The translations under genes were made by a program, and so were the position numbers. Below are positions 52,970-62,654 of a DNA stretch of 64,000 nucleotides, in pieces. Source of the stretch: Limnospira sp050045915 (GTDB lineage: Bacteria > Cyanobacteriota > Cyanobacteriia > Cyanobacteriales > Microcoleaceae); the NCBI GenBank assembly GCA_050045915.1, contig JBNGCR010000007.1, forward strand, positions 6,906 through 70,905, read 5' to 3'. The number at the start of each line of letters is the position of its first letter. The first letter of the stretch is position 1. Below the pieces are notes generated by a model that did not search any database, was not told where the DNA came from, and saw only the letters and a list, made by a program, of their open reading frames with translations.

Positions 52970-54154
52970 ATGATGCACTACAGACGTTTCGGACGCACCG
53001 AACTGCCCATGCCCGTCTTTTCCTGCGGGGGAATGCGGTATCAATACCAGTGGCAGGACACGTCCGCCGATCGCGTACCGGTCGAAAGTCAGCGGAAGCT
53101 CGAAGCGACGATCCGCCGTTCCCTCGAAGTTGGAATTAACCACATCGAAACGGCGAGGGGATACGGAACGTCCGAGATGCAGTTGGGCTGGATTTTGCCA
53201 AAATTGCCGAGGGAACGGTTGATTATTCAAACCAAAGTTTCCCCCAAACCTGACCCGGTGGAGTTCCGTCGCGACTTCGAGAAATCCCTCAATTATTTAC
53301 AGTTGGATTACGTCGATTTATTGGGCTTGCACGGCATCAATACGCCGGAACTTTTGGATTACTGCACGCGATCGCCCGGTTGCTTGGAAGTCGCCCGGGA
53401 GTTGCAGCGGGAAGGAAAAGTGCGGTTTATCGGCTTTTCCACCCACGGCCCGACGGATGTGATTGTCGATGCGATCGAAACCGATCAATTCGACTATGTG
53501 AACTTGCACTGGTATTATATCAACCAACTGAACTGGCCCGCGATCGAAGCCGCCACCCGCCACGATATGGGCGTATTTATTATCAGTCCCTCCGACAAAG
53601 GCGGCAAATTGTACGACCCCCCCAAAAAGTTGGTGGAGTTGTGTTCTCCCCTCAGTCCGATGGTGTTTAACGACTTATTTTGTCTGTCCCATCCCGAAGT
53701 TCATACCCTGAGTTTAGGGGCATCAAAACCCTCGGATTTTGACGAACATTTGAAAACCATCCCCCTTCTCGATCGCTGGGACGAACTGTTGCCACCGATC
53801 TTAGAACGCCTAGAAAATACGGCGATCGAAACCCTGGGCGAAAATTGGTTGAAAACCTGGCATCAGGGTTTACCCCAACCGGAAGAAACCCCCAATAACA
53901 TCAACATTCCGAGTATTTTGTGGCTGCGAAACTTGGCGATCGCCTACGATATGGTAGAATACGGAAAAATGCGCTATAACCTGCTCGGAAATGGCGGTCA
54001 CTGGTTCCCCGGACAAAATGCCGAAACCGTCGATCAAGTGGATTTAAAAACCTGTTTGCAAAACAGCCCCCACGCCGACAAAATCCCCCAATTCCTGCGG
54101 GAAACCCACCGGCTTTTGGGAGGACAGTCGGTGCAGCGACTGTCTCGAAGTTGA
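52970..54154 (+). CDS. Aldo/keto reductase family oxidoreductase
   Basis: A 394-residue protein (first of two adjacent ATGs). RRFGRTELPMPVFSCGGMR at the start and INHIETARGYGTSE (active-site Tyr) are AKR features; GFSTHGPTDVI and LHWYYIN follow in the barrel. A C-terminal extension of about 100 residues (LENTAIETLGENWLKTW) is as in the predicted-oxidoreductase subgroup. NAD(P)H-dependent carbonyl reduction is likely; substrate unknown. Confidence 0.9.
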   Translation: MMHYRRFGRTELPMPVFSCGGMRYQYQWQDTSADRVPVESQRKLEATIRRSLEVGINHIETARGYGTSEMQLGWILPKLPRERLIIQTKVSPKPDPVEFRRDFEKSLNYLQLDYVDLLGLHGINTPELLDYCTRSPGCLEVARELQREGKVRFIGFSTHGPTDVIVDAIETDQFDYVNLHWYYINQLNWPAIEAATRHDMGVFIISPSDKGGKLYDPPKKLVELCSPLSPMVFNDLFCLSHPEVHTLSLGASKPSDFDEHLKTIPLLDRWDELLPPILERLENTAIETLGENWLKTWHQGLPQPEETPNNINIPSILWLRNLAIAYDMVEYGKMRYNLLGNGGHWFPGQNAETVDQVDLKTCLQNSPHADKIPQFLRETHRLLGGQSVQRLSRS

Positions 54155-54264
54155 CCTCAATGATAGGGAATCATAATTCGATCCGGAATTGATTCCCAAG
54201 CAGTCTGGATATCCAACTTGAGGATTTAAACGATCGCCTAGAAAGTCCTTGAAACTGCCATCAA

Positions 54265-54810
54265 TCAGGACTGCGATCGCATCCACTCCAGCAAAACCGC
54301 CCGACACTGGAGACAGGTCAAATCCCGCAAAAGTGCCGCGATTCCCTCGGAGGTCATCGGATAGGTCGCCCCAATTTTATCGCGATCGCTCGCATAGTCT
54401 GGCAGCAATTTTGCTACAAAACCGTAAAGTTTTTGGTTAGAAAAAGAACTATTAACTGCCCAACCTTTATCATTTAAAGATTCGATTTTCAAAATCTCAC
54501 TTTCCGCCACCCCCAATTCCCGCTCCAAAATCTGGGGGACGACATCGATCGCCTCCCGATCCGCCGGAACCCGCCCCCCCGGAAAATCCAACGTCGCCTC
54601 TCCCAAACCCGGACGGTACCCCGCCACGGGAAGCACCAGTTGATTATTTTCTATTGTCAATATGACGGCAGAATCCGCCTTTTCAACCCGCCAATACTCC
54701 AAAATTTGGCTTCGGTTATCTCGTAATTTTTCACCGATCAGGGTCAGCCAGGGAGATCGGATCTCCACGAAGCGACTTAAAACGTCCCAAGGAAGTTGCG
54801 ATCGAGCCAT
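54265..54810 (-). CDS. Nudix-fold hydrolase-like protein with degenerate box
   Basis: A 181-residue protein resembling ADP-ribose-type Nudix hydrolases: SAVILTIENNQLVLPVAGYRP, then ATLDFPGGRVP and QILERELGVAE. The canonical GX5EX7REUXEEXGU box is incomplete (the Arg/Glu pairs are shifted or replaced in PQILERELGV), so catalysis may be changed or lost. Cytosolic; single gene. Confidence 0.7.
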   Translation of the reverse strand: MARSQLPWDVLSRFVEIRSPWLTLIGEKLRDNRSQILEYWRVEKADSAVILTIENNQLVLPVAGYRPGLGEATLDFPGGRVPADREAIDVVPQILERELGVAESEILKIESLNDKGWAVNSSFSNQKLYGFVAKLLPDYASDRDKIGATYPMTSEGIAALLRDLTCLQCRAVLLEWMRSQS

Positions 54811-55042
54811 AAAATAACAATCTGCTCAAGTCCGTTTAAACACTTACACCATCCTTTGAGAAAAGGCCATAGGCAATCGGCAATCGGCACAAGTTTTGAG
54901 CCTCTTCAGAAGGGGGGCAAGGAAACCCAGGAATTATAACAATTTGAGCGAACATGATATCAAAGATATAGAAGGGAGAGAGGGCGATCGAGCGGTGTAA
55001 AACCTGTTGAAATGGTAGATGATCCGGTCGGATATTGGACTG

Positions 55043-55480
55043 CTAAGAAAACCGTTTCCGCAGGGTCAGACAATTGCGAGAATTGCCGACCCGACGATAA
55101 GTCAATTCGTCGGTGAGTTTGGACATGAACATCAATCCCCTTCCCCCTTCTTGTTCCAAAGGAGCGAGATGTTGTTCGCGAATCAGATGCAACGTTTTTT
55201 CGAGATCGAACGGTTTTCCAGCATCCCAAATCTGCATTTCGATGCAGTTTGAGAAAATCGTCACTTCGATATCGATCGGAGTTGTCTCGGACAATTCCCG
55301 ATGGGCGTGACGCACGACATTTGTAAATCCTTCCGTGATAGCAATCTGACACCTGTACATCAGATCCGAAGCCAAAAAAGGAGCCGTGATTTTTTCAAAC
55401 CACGCTAAAATCTCCTCCAATGACTGTAGGTCCGTCTGAACTTGAAGATGCGATCGCGCCAAGAGCTTTTCATCTTCCAT
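55043..55480 (-). CDS. RsbW-like anti-sigma regulatory kinase
   Basis: A 145-residue HATPase (GHKL) protein: CQIAITEGFTNVVRHAH is the N box with Glu and Asn, IWDAGKPFD the G1 box, and EGGRGLMFMSKLTDEL the G2 box. Such kinases bind and phosphorylate STAS antagonists. It starts 5 bp after the STAS-sugar transferase stop, so the two are one operon, and the fused STAS is the obvious candidate partner. The stand-alone STAS protein at 1547-1915 is another possible partner. Confidence 0.92.
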   Translation of the reverse strand: MEDEKLLARSHLQVQTDLQSLEEILAWFEKITAPFLASDLMYRCQIAITEGFTNVVRHAHRELSETTPIDIEVTIFSNCIEMQIWDAGKPFDLEKTLHLIREQHLAPLEQEGGRGLMFMSKLTDELTYRRVGNSRNCLTLRKRFS

Positions 55481-55485
55481 TAATT

Positions 55486-56487
55486 CTACATTGCGCCGCT
55501 ATTTTTATTGAACAGAACTGCGATCGTCCGCCAAATGAGCTTGAGATCGTACATCAGATTCCAGTTTTCTTGATACTTCAGGTCGAGCCGGATAATATCT
55601 TCAAAATCTTTGATCTGCGATCGCCCGCCAACTTGCCACTCTCCCGTCATTCCGGGTTTCACGTCCAGACGCTGCCACTGTGGCACCTCGTAGCGTTCCA
55701 CCTCATCGGGGGTGGGGGGGCGCGTTCCCACCAGGCTCATTTCCCCTTTTAAAACATTCCAAAATTGGGGCAGTTCATCCAAACTGGTCCGCCGTAGAAA
55801 CCGGCCCACCTGGGTCACGCGGGGGTCATTGTCATTTTTAAAAATCTGACCTTTGGCTTGGTTGGGAATGCTACTTTTGAGGGCTTCGGCATCGGGAACC
55901 ATCGAGCGAAACTTCCACATTCGGAACCGTCTTCCCATCCAGCCGCAACGAATTTGCCCGAAAAAGATCGGGCCGGGACTGTCGAGGCGAATCGCAATAA
56001 TAATGGGAATGGATAAGACCGCCGTAATTGCCAAGCCGACGATGGCCCCGACAATATCGATGAAACGTTTGATCCAAGATCGGACCGACGGGTGCGTAAC
56101 CGGCAACAGTTGGCTGTTGTCCGTATTTCCCACCGGTTGGGGCGTGACGGGTGCATCCTGATCGAAAGTCAACACTTGATCGAGGGACGTGAGGGAAAAA
56201 ACGGCCATAACCTGGGGGCCGACATTTTTCAGACGCAATTCGACTTGTTTTTCCTTGGCAGCTTTGAGGTTGCTCACGAGTGCCCCCACCCCGCTGCTGT
56301 CGATAAATGTTGTTTCGCTAAAGTCGAGGACGACCGCTTTGGGAACTGGGTCGCCCAAAACCAGATTGTGACAAGTTGACTTGAAAGCAACGGCTTCGAG
56401 GACGCTCAGGCGATGGGGAATTGTGACCCGAGCGGTATCGTCCTGCAGATGAACGGGAAAATTGACCTCTGGGGTTTGGCTGACCAT
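55486..56487 (-). CDS. STAS domain fused to polyprenyl-phosphate sugar transferase
   Basis: A 333-residue protein. Residues about 8-110 are a STAS domain with the phosphorylatable motif FIDSSGVGALV. After a linker comes a membrane helix (IVGAIVGLAITAVLSIPIII, about 145-170) and a bacterial sugar-transferase domain with KRFIDIVGA, RMWKFRSMVPDAE, LRRTSLDELPQFWNVLKGEMSLVGTRPP and KPGMTGEWQV. The latter starts exopolysaccharide repeat units by loading a sugar phosphate on undecaprenyl phosphate. The fusion ties polymer initiation to partner switching; the RsbW-like kinase follows. Confidence 0.93.
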   Translation of the reverse strand: MVSQTPEVNFPVHLQDDTARVTIPHRLSVLEAVAFKSTCHNLVLGDPVPKAVVLDFSETTFIDSSGVGALVSNLKAAKEKQVELRLKNVGPQVMAVFSLTSLDQVLTFDQDAPVTPQPVGNTDNSQLLPVTHPSVRSWIKRFIDIVGAIVGLAITAVLSIPIIIAIRLDSPGPIFFGQIRCGWMGRRFRMWKFRSMVPDAEALKSSIPNQAKGQIFKNDNDPRVTQVGRFLRRTSLDELPQFWNVLKGEMSLVGTRPPTPDEVERYEVPQWQRLDVKPGMTGEWQVGGRSQIKDFEDIIRLDLKYQENWNLMYDLKLIWRTIAVLFNKNSGAM

Positions 56488-56686
56488 CTCAATATTATTA
56501 TGCTGGGTAGTTTGATCGAATTTCTGCTCTATCCTAGTCTAGGGCGAAAAAAATTGAAAAGGGGAGTATGGACTAGATATCTGACTGACGGCTGACTGTT
56601 TTAAGACATTTACTCGCTTCCTGGGGAACCGATCGCGATCGGAAAATTTGCACCCCAACGAAGCCGCTCCAATACTGCATTTAATT

Positions 56687-57670
56687 TTATCCGATTCTTT
56701 CGCCGATCGCCACACGGGTTCCGTTGACAAAATCCCATCCCGACTGAGCCCGTTTTCCCGGCAACTTCACTTCCGAAAGTAACAAATATCCCTCCCCCGT
56801 TCGGACCACCGGCCCAAAACGCTTGGCGATCGCGACAATTTCCCCCGCCGCTCCCAATTTCGGGGTGAGAGAAAATAACGGGGCAAATTCCGGGGGAAGT
56901 TGAGATTCATACTGGGAACCGAGGGGAACCGTGGCGGCAATTTTCATCGGTTCGCCCCGAAACGTGGTGACGCAGTTGGGGTAGAAACCGCGAATTTTGT
57001 TGTGGAGAGCGATCGCGGGTTCGGACCAGTCCAGTTGATAGTCATCCCCCCCAATTAACGGGGCGTAGGTGGCTTCCGCGTCGTCCTGGGGGGTCAGCTC
57101 CGCCGTCCCCTCCGCCAACTTCGAGAGCGTCTCCAGCAACAGATCCCCCGCCATCCCCGCCAGCCGTCCCGCCAGGTCCGAGGCATTTTCCAACAACCCG
57201 ATGGCGGTGTAATTTTTCGACACCATCGGCCCGGTGTCCATCCCCGCATCCATCAACATGGTAGTGATGCCGGTTTCGGTTTCCCCGTGGTACAGGCACC
57301 ACTGGATCGGAGCCGCCCCCCGATACCGGGGCAAAATCGAGCCGTGGGCGTTCACACACCCCAACCGTGGCATTTCCAAAATTTCCGGCGACAGAATCTG
57401 TCCGTAAGCGACCACCACGAACGCATCCGCCCCCACCGATCGCAATGTTGCCAGGGTGTCGGCATCTTTTTTGATACGGCGGGGTTGCCAGACGGGCAAA
57501 CCGACATCGATCGCGATCGCCTTCACCGGAGAAGGAGTCATTTTGCTCCCCCGCCCCCGCCGTTTGTCCGGTTGGGTGACGACGGCGACCACCTCCATTT
57601 CGGGGTGAGCCAACAATTTTTCCAAGCTGGGAACGGCAAATTTTGGCGTTCCAAAAAAGACGAGTTTCAT
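56687..57670 (-). CDS. fmt: Methionyl-tRNA formyltransferase
   Basis: Fmt formylates Met-tRNAi for initiation. About 327 residues from ATG 57670 (MKLVFFGTPKFAVPSLEKLL); an upstream TTG at 57706 adds 12. The catalytic loop is present: NAHGSILPRYRGAAPIQW with Asn and His, and the Asp in ETGITTMLMDAGMDTGP. The C-terminal OB-like domain ends in LPGKRAQSGWDFVNG. A single gene, apart from def. Confidence 0.97.
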   Translation of the reverse strand: MKLVFFGTPKFAVPSLEKLLAHPEMEVVAVVTQPDKRRGRGSKMTPSPVKAIAIDVGLPVWQPRRIKKDADTLATLRSVGADAFVVVAYGQILSPEILEMPRLGCVNAHGSILPRYRGAAPIQWCLYHGETETGITTMLMDAGMDTGPMVSKNYTAIGLLENASDLAGRLAGMAGDLLLETLSKLAEGTAELTPQDDAEATYAPLIGGDDYQLDWSEPAIALHNKIRGFYPNCVTTFRGEPMKIAATVPLGSQYESQLPPEFAPLFSLTPKLGAAGEIVAIAKRFGPVVRTGEGYLLLSEVKLPGKRAQSGWDFVNGTRVAIGERIG

Positions 57671-57820
57671 GGCTTTTTTAACAGAGTCGTTAATCGGGAA
57701 TTGCAAGTTAGAATTGAAGAACTTTATCTGGTATTTTCAGACCCTTAAAAAATTAATATTATCAAATTTTGCCACCCCAAAACGTGCTTAAAATACCATT
57801 GGCAACCTGTTGCCCCGATT

Positions 57821-57851
57821 CCCGATTCCCGATTCCCGATTCCCGATTCCC
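57821..57851 (+). repeat. Heptanucleotide tandem repeat (ATTCCCG)
   Basis: Four to five exact copies of GATTCCC just downstream of the OmpA-family gene end. Confidence 0.85.
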
Positions 57852-57854
57852 CCT

Positions 57855-58733
57855 TCAAGGACCGATCGCCACTTCCACCCGGCGGTTGAGTTGTCGGTTA
57901 TTGTCCGACGTATTTTCCGCCGTCGGGCGGGTGCTGCCGTAACCAACCGCCACCCAATGATAGCGGTCGGACTCCACCGCATCGGAGAGATAATTCACCA
58001 CCGCCTCCGCCTGCTGCAACGACAGGTCGAGATTTTGCTGGCGTTTGCCGGTGTCATCCGTGTGGCTCCCCACCCGAATGACGGCTCCCTCGTAGCTTTG
58101 GATATCCGGGAGCAAATTATCCAGAATCACGTTCGCCCCCGGACGGAGGACGCCACTGCCGGAGCCGAAGAGAATGTCGCTGGGCAACGTCACCACCAGA
58201 CCGTCGGGCGATCGCGACGCGGACGGTTCCGGAGTCCGTGGCGGAATTTCGGCGGTATCCGGGGGAGTTGGAGTCGCCGTTGCCAACTGCTGCTCGATAA
58301 TTTGCAACCGCCGTTCCAGAGTTTCCCCCGGCCGGCTGTTGCCGATTTGAATTTCCAAAGCCGCCGTCCGGCCGATCAGGGTGTTGAGTTCCTGCTGGAG
58401 CTGTTGCAATTGTCGCTGGAGGGTCTGTTGCCGTTCCGGCGTGAGGGACTGCGGCTCGGGTGCAGATACCTCCGACGTCGGCTCAGGTGCGGGGATGACC
58501 TGCGAAGGGGCCGGCTCATCTGCCCCCTGCCACTGTCGCAGCAACCGTTCCGTCAAGGGAGGTTCGGAACTCGGGTCGGGATAGACCTGGGCGATCGCCA
58601 TCCCCACGCACCAGGCCACCCCGCTGCCCACCCCCAACAGCAGCAGGCGAAAAATGACGGTGAGCAACCCCGCCAGAACCCCGGATTTCGCTTTTTTAGG
58701 GGTCGGTCGGGTCGGTTTGGAAGCTTTGGTCAT
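57855..58733 (-). CDS. OmpA-family peptidoglycan-binding protein
   Basis: A 292-residue protein: basic cytoplasmic N-terminus, one membrane helix (about residues 20-48, VIFRLLLLGVGSGVAWCVGMAI), a Pro-rich part with a coiled coil (ERQQTLQRQLQQLQQELN), and a C-terminal OmpA domain with VGSHTDDTGKRQQNLDLSLQQAEAVV and NRRVEVAI. It resembles MotB-like anchors binding peptidoglycan. It follows the DUF4335 gene by 10 bp, last in a three-gene operon. Confidence 0.92.
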   Translation of the reverse strand: MTKASKPTRPTPKKAKSGVLAGLLTVIFRLLLLGVGSGVAWCVGMAIAQVYPDPSSEPPLTERLLRQWQGADEPAPSQVIPAPEPTSEVSAPEPQSLTPERQQTLQRQLQQLQQELNTLIGRTAALEIQIGNSRPGETLERRLQIIEQQLATATPTPPDTAEIPPRTPEPSASRSPDGLVVTLPSDILFGSGSGVLRPGANVILDNLLPDIQSYEGAVIRVGSHTDDTGKRQQNLDLSLQQAEAVVNYLSDAVESDRYHWVAVGYGSTRPTAENTSDNNRQLNRRVEVAIGP

Positions 58734-58743
58734 AGATGTTTCC

Positions 58744-60123
58744 TCACTCGCCTGGAGCTGCGGTTGGCAATGGATTCACCTGAATTTCACCCGCCGGGGT
58801 CAAAATCACTTCAAAGGTTTGGGCGGGTTCCGAGTCGTCCGACATCCCATCCGGGGCCGGTTGCAACTCAGAGAGCGGCGTTTGAGCGATCGCCGTTTCG
58901 GAAGTGGGGGTTTGGGGTTCAAATGCGATCGCCATCCCCTCTCCATCCACGTCCACGCGGTAGGTCAATTCCTCCTCAAATTGAGAATACACCTCCGGCG
59001 TCCAAATGTCTTCGAGTCGGGCCTGCAACTGTTCCCGCCAGTTCGCCACCTCCAGGGGAGAGGCCGCTTCGGTTTCCAGCTCAACCACCGCCTCCGGCGA
59101 CTCCGACCAGGGGTTCACCTCGACGATGCCCCCTTCGTTGGGGTCGAAAACCACCTCGAAATCCGCCCGAGGTTCCTCGGCAGATTCCGTTCCCACGCCC
59201 CGGTACTCTAACTCGGACAGGGGAATTTGCTCTTCTTCCTCCGGGGTAATCTCGTTGATCCCCTCGTAGGCCAAAATTTTTCCGTCCCTCCCCACGCTGA
59301 CCCGATAAATGAGGGAGCGATCGAACGTCACCGGACCCCGCCAAGCCTGGTTGATCTCCTCGAACAATTGCTGTCGCAAGTCAGCGATTTCCTCGGGGTC
59401 GCCGATGGCGGGAGCCGGGGTCAGATTCGATTCCAAATCCGTCGCCGGTTCGGGGGGCGCGGATTGTCCCGATGCCGGTTCCGCCTCTGGCGCCGTTTCC
59501 GCTGACTCTTGGGGATTGGGTTCCAGGGGACGCCGAAGTTCGGGAACCGGGACGGCGAACAGTGCCAAAGCCGCGATCGCCAACCCGGACACCCCCACCG
59601 CCGCCGGGGCGATCCGCTCGGCGACCGGTTTCTCCGGTTTGACGTGGCGTCGGGGAACGGGTTTCAACTGCACGGACAGGTTCGGGAGGGTGCGGGAATC
59701 GGCAAAAAACTGGTCCACCGCCTCCACCAGGTCGAAAAGCTGAACCGTCGTCAGGTCGAGTTGAATCGGGTTAGCCGGCTCGGCCCCCGCCCCCTGTTCT
59801 CCCGGCCCGTTTGGGCGGACGGTTAACCGGTGTCGGTCACTTTCCACCCGCCGCAGTTCCACCAGTGAAGCCCCGGCGGCGTCGGGTTCGGGGGCGGATA
59901 CCCCGCTGAGAAATTCCTGGGCGTACTGGCTCACCCGTCCGACCAAACACTCGAAAAATTCCCGCCCCCCCACGATGGGATCGGGGTAGCCGACGAAGTG
60001 ACATTCGGCGCTCATCAACATCGACAGAGAGGGTCGGCGATCGGCTGGATTGTCCGTTTCCCCACTCAACCCCTGCAAAATCAGCTTACAGTTGGGCAAG
60101 CTGTACTGACGTGTGATCGTCAT
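58744..60123 (-). CDS. DUF4335 domain protein
   Basis: A 459-residue protein. The N-terminal 180 residues (MTITRQYSLPNCKLILQGLS, HFVGYPDPIVGGREFFECLV) are the DUF4335 domain. A membrane helix near residues 185-205 (IAPAAVGVSGLAIAALALFA) precedes a Pro/Glu-rich linker and two repeated domains, each with YRVSVGRDGKILAYE- or YRVDVDGEGMAIAFE-type strands. Its ATG overlaps the DUF3038 stop by four bases (ATGA), so the two are probably translationally coupled. Function unknown. Confidence 0.88.
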   Translation of the reverse strand: MTITRQYSLPNCKLILQGLSGETDNPADRRPSLSMLMSAECHFVGYPDPIVGGREFFECLVGRVSQYAQEFLSGVSAPEPDAAGASLVELRRVESDRHRLTVRPNGPGEQGAGAEPANPIQLDLTTVQLFDLVEAVDQFFADSRTLPNLSVQLKPVPRRHVKPEKPVAERIAPAAVGVSGLAIAALALFAVPVPELRRPLEPNPQESAETAPEAEPASGQSAPPEPATDLESNLTPAPAIGDPEEIADLRQQLFEEINQAWRGPVTFDRSLIYRVSVGRDGKILAYEGINEITPEEEEQIPLSELEYRGVGTESAEEPRADFEVVFDPNEGGIVEVNPWSESPEAVVELETEAASPLEVANWREQLQARLEDIWTPEVYSQFEEELTYRVDVDGEGMAIAFEPQTPTSETAIAQTPLSELQPAPDGMSDDSEPAQTFEVILTPAGEIQVNPLPTAAPGE

Positions 60124-60728
60124 CCTATCTCTCCATCAAACAGACTGATCCAAAATCGTTGCATCCCGGCCGTGCCCGTACAGAATAACAATTTTCCCAA
60201 CAAATTTATTGCCAAATCGTCGAGCTTTTCCGGGGAATTGTAGGCGATCACCCCGGCCCGGCGGGGATTCATGCGGCTGCGGAAGTGGACCCGGAACCGT
60301 TCGAGGTAGCGGTCGAGTTGCAGGTGCGCTTCGATGGGCATTTGCTTGCGTTTCATTTGCTCGAAGTCGATGAGCAACTGGCGAATGCGGACGGTCTGCT
60401 CCCGGCTCATCATGGAGATGATGACCACGAGGGCTTTGGCCTGTTTGAGGGTGAGGGGTTCCCGCTGGCTGTAGCGTCGCAGGGGGTTGCTGCTCCGGAG
60501 CCGCCACAACGTGACGCGGTTTTTGATGATGCCCTGCAATTCCAACTCGGATACTTTCATCAGCATCCGTTCCGAACTCCCCAGGGCGAGGGCTTCGATC
60601 GCCAGCAACATCAGGTCGATCTGCACTTTGGTGCGGCGGGGACATCCCTTTTTCTCAGAGACGGGCAAATCCGGCAAACTGTCCAAAATGACGGGATTGG
60701 GTGGGCTTTGGGACGGGTCTACTTGCAT
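60120..60728 (-). CDS. DUF3038 domain protein
   Basis: About 202 residues from ATG 60728 (a GTG at 60737 adds three). The DUF3038 segments are CPRRTKVQIDLMLLAIEALAL, RVTLWRLRSSNPLRR and MSREQTVRIRQLLIDFEQM; mostly helical and soluble. It heads the DUF3038-DUF4335-OmpA operon, which suggests a shared cell-envelope task. Function unknown. Confidence 0.88.
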   Translation of the reverse strand: MQVDPSQSPPNPVILDSLPDLPVSEKKGCPRRTKVQIDLMLLAIEALALGSSERMLMKVSELELQGIIKNRVTLWRLRSSNPLRRYSQREPLTLKQAKALVVIISMMSREQTVRIRQLLIDFEQMKRKQMPIEAHLQLDRYLERFRVHFRSRMNPRRAGVIAYNSPEKLDDLAINLLGKLLFCTGTAGMQRFWISLFDGEIG

Positions 60729-61012
60729 TACACTCACGACAACATCGATTCCAACACACTATATTTGAACATCCGATCGCTGCGACGGCGCCACGTTATT
60801 TTTAATTCTAGGTTCCCCGTCGGGGGCGATTTTCGATTCGACGACCGTCCGTCCTTTCCATCTGAACCGCGTCCCGGAGTCCCGGCGGCGATCGTGAAAG
60901 TTGGCAATCTCTTAGTGTACGATTTTTTAGGCACTTGTTTCATCGGTTTGCCGGTTCCGACTGCCCCCCGAAAGGTAGATATTCTGACGTTGACCTTAAC
61001 ATCAAAACAAGC

Positions 61013-61528
61013 ATGGATCTCAAGTCTTTCATCCGCGACATTCCCGATTTTCCCAAACCCGGTATCGTCTTTCGGGATATTACCACCCTGCTGCGCGATC
61101 GCGAGGGGTTGCGCTCCACCGTTGACCTGTTGCGGGACAAATGCGCCCCTCTGTCTCCCGATTATATTGTTGGCATGGAGTCCCGGGGCTTTTTATTCGG
61201 CGTCCCCCTGGCTTACCAGTTGGGTGCGGGATTTATCCCCGTGCGGAAACCGGGCAAGTTGCCGGCTAAAATTTGGGCAGTGGAGTATGAATTGGAGTAC
61301 GGCATCGATCGCCTGGAAATGCACGAGGACGCCATGCCGCCGGGGAGTCGGGTGCTGATCGTCGATGACCTGATCGCCACCGGGGGTACCGCCGTCGCCA
61401 CCGCCCAACTGGTCCAGAATGCCGGCTGCGATCTGATCGGCTTTGCTTTTATCATCGAGTTAAAAGGATTGGGGGGACGTCAGAAGTTACCCGATGTCCC
61501 GATCGTGACTCTGATCGATTACGAATAA
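61013..61528 (+). CDS. apt: Adenine phosphoribosyltransferase
   Basis: Apt salvages adenine to AMP using PRPP. The 171-residue protein from ATG 61013 has SFIRDIPDFPKPGIVFRDIT, ESRGFLFGVPLAYQLG, RKPGKLPA and the PRPP motif VLIVDDLIATGGTAVAT. The frame opens at 60935 but the added residues are non-coding in character. The gene is followed after 49 bp by an ABC permease. Confidence 0.97.
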   Translation: MDLKSFIRDIPDFPKPGIVFRDITTLLRDREGLRSTVDLLRDKCAPLSPDYIVGMESRGFLFGVPLAYQLGAGFIPVRKPGKLPAKIWAVEYELEYGIDRLEMHEDAMPPGSRVLIVDDLIATGGTAVATAQLVQNAGCDLIGFAFIIELKGLGGRQKLPDVPIVTLIDYE

Positions 61529-61577
61529 ACCGTCCGCCCCGTCCCCGCCGCCCCGTCCCGACAGACAACCCGCGCTT

Positions 61578-62576
61578 ATGATCTTCGACAAAGATACCCT
61601 GGCCTACATTGGCAAACGACTGCTGCAGGCGATCGTGACGCTGTTTTTGGCGTCGGTTCTCTGTTTCGCGATCGTCCAACTCGCCCCCGGCAATTACCTG
61701 GACAAATACGCCGGAAATACCCAAATTTCCCCGGAGACGATCGCCCAATTCCGGGAACAATTCGGCCTGGACAAGTCGCCCGTCGCGCAGTATTGGAACT
61801 GGCTCACCCAAATTCTCACCCGGGGCAACTTCGGCTACAGTTTTGAAAACCAGCGATCGGTGAGTGCATTGCTGATCGAGCGGGTTCCGCCTACCCTGCT
61901 GCTGGCCATTTCTTCCCTGATTCTGACCTGGGCGATCGCCCTCCCCCTCGGCATCGTCGCCGCCGTCAACCAAAATCGCCCCCTCGATCGCGGTTTGCAA
62001 GTCGTCAGCTACACCGGCCAGGGCTTCCCTAGCTTCATCACCGCCCTGCTGCTCCTCTTCCTCGCCCAAAAAACCTCCCCCCTCTTCCCCGTCGGCGGCA
62101 TGACCAGCATCGACTATCCCGACCTGTCCCCCCTCGGTAAAGTCGCGGACATCGCATGGCACATGATCCTCCCCACCCTCGCCCTCAGCATCACCAGTTT
62201 CGCGGGCCTGCAACGGCTGATGCGGGGCCAACTCCTCGATGTCCTCCGACAGGACTACATCCAAACCGCCCGGGCCAAAGGCCTCCCCGAAAACCGCGTC
62301 ATCTACGTCCACGCCCTCCGCAACGCCATCAACCCCCTGATCACCCTGCTGGGGTTTGAATTCGCCAGCCTGTTGGGGGGTGCGTTTATCGCCGAAACTT
62401 TTTTCAACTGGCCGGGACTCGGAAAGTTGACCCTGGAAGCCGTCCGCCAGCAAGATTTGTATCTGGTGATGGCGAGTCTGATGATGGGGGCGGTGATGTT
62501 GATTCTGGGCAACCTGCTGGCAGATTTGCTCTTGAAAACGGTGGACCCCCGCATCAAACTCGAAAACCTGAATTGA
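61578..62576 (+). CDS. Peptide/nickel-type ABC transporter permease (DppB/OppB family)
   Basis: A 332-residue inner-membrane permease: IGKRLLQAIVTLFLASVLCF at the N-terminus, then six helices and the EAA loop DYIQTARAKGLPENRVIYVHALRNA that contacts the ATPase. ETFFNWPGLGKLTLEAV is a family signature. No ATPase, second permease or binding protein is next to it, as often in cyanobacteria. The substrate could be peptides or other small molecules. Confidence 0.92.
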   Translation: MIFDKDTLAYIGKRLLQAIVTLFLASVLCFAIVQLAPGNYLDKYAGNTQISPETIAQFREQFGLDKSPVAQYWNWLTQILTRGNFGYSFENQRSVSALLIERVPPTLLLAISSLILTWAIALPLGIVAAVNQNRPLDRGLQVVSYTGQGFPSFITALLLLFLAQKTSPLFPVGGMTSIDYPDLSPLGKVADIAWHMILPTLALSITSFAGLQRLMRGQLLDVLRQDYIQTARAKGLPENRVIYVHALRNAINPLITLLGFEFASLLGGAFIAETFFNWPGLGKLTLEAVRQQDLYLVMASLMMGAVMLILGNLLADLLLKTVDPRIKLENLN

Positions 62577-62654
62577 TCATTGATTGATAATTGACAATTG
62601 ATAATTAAAAAAAATTGCCAATTATTTCCGACACCCCACACCCCACACCCGAAA

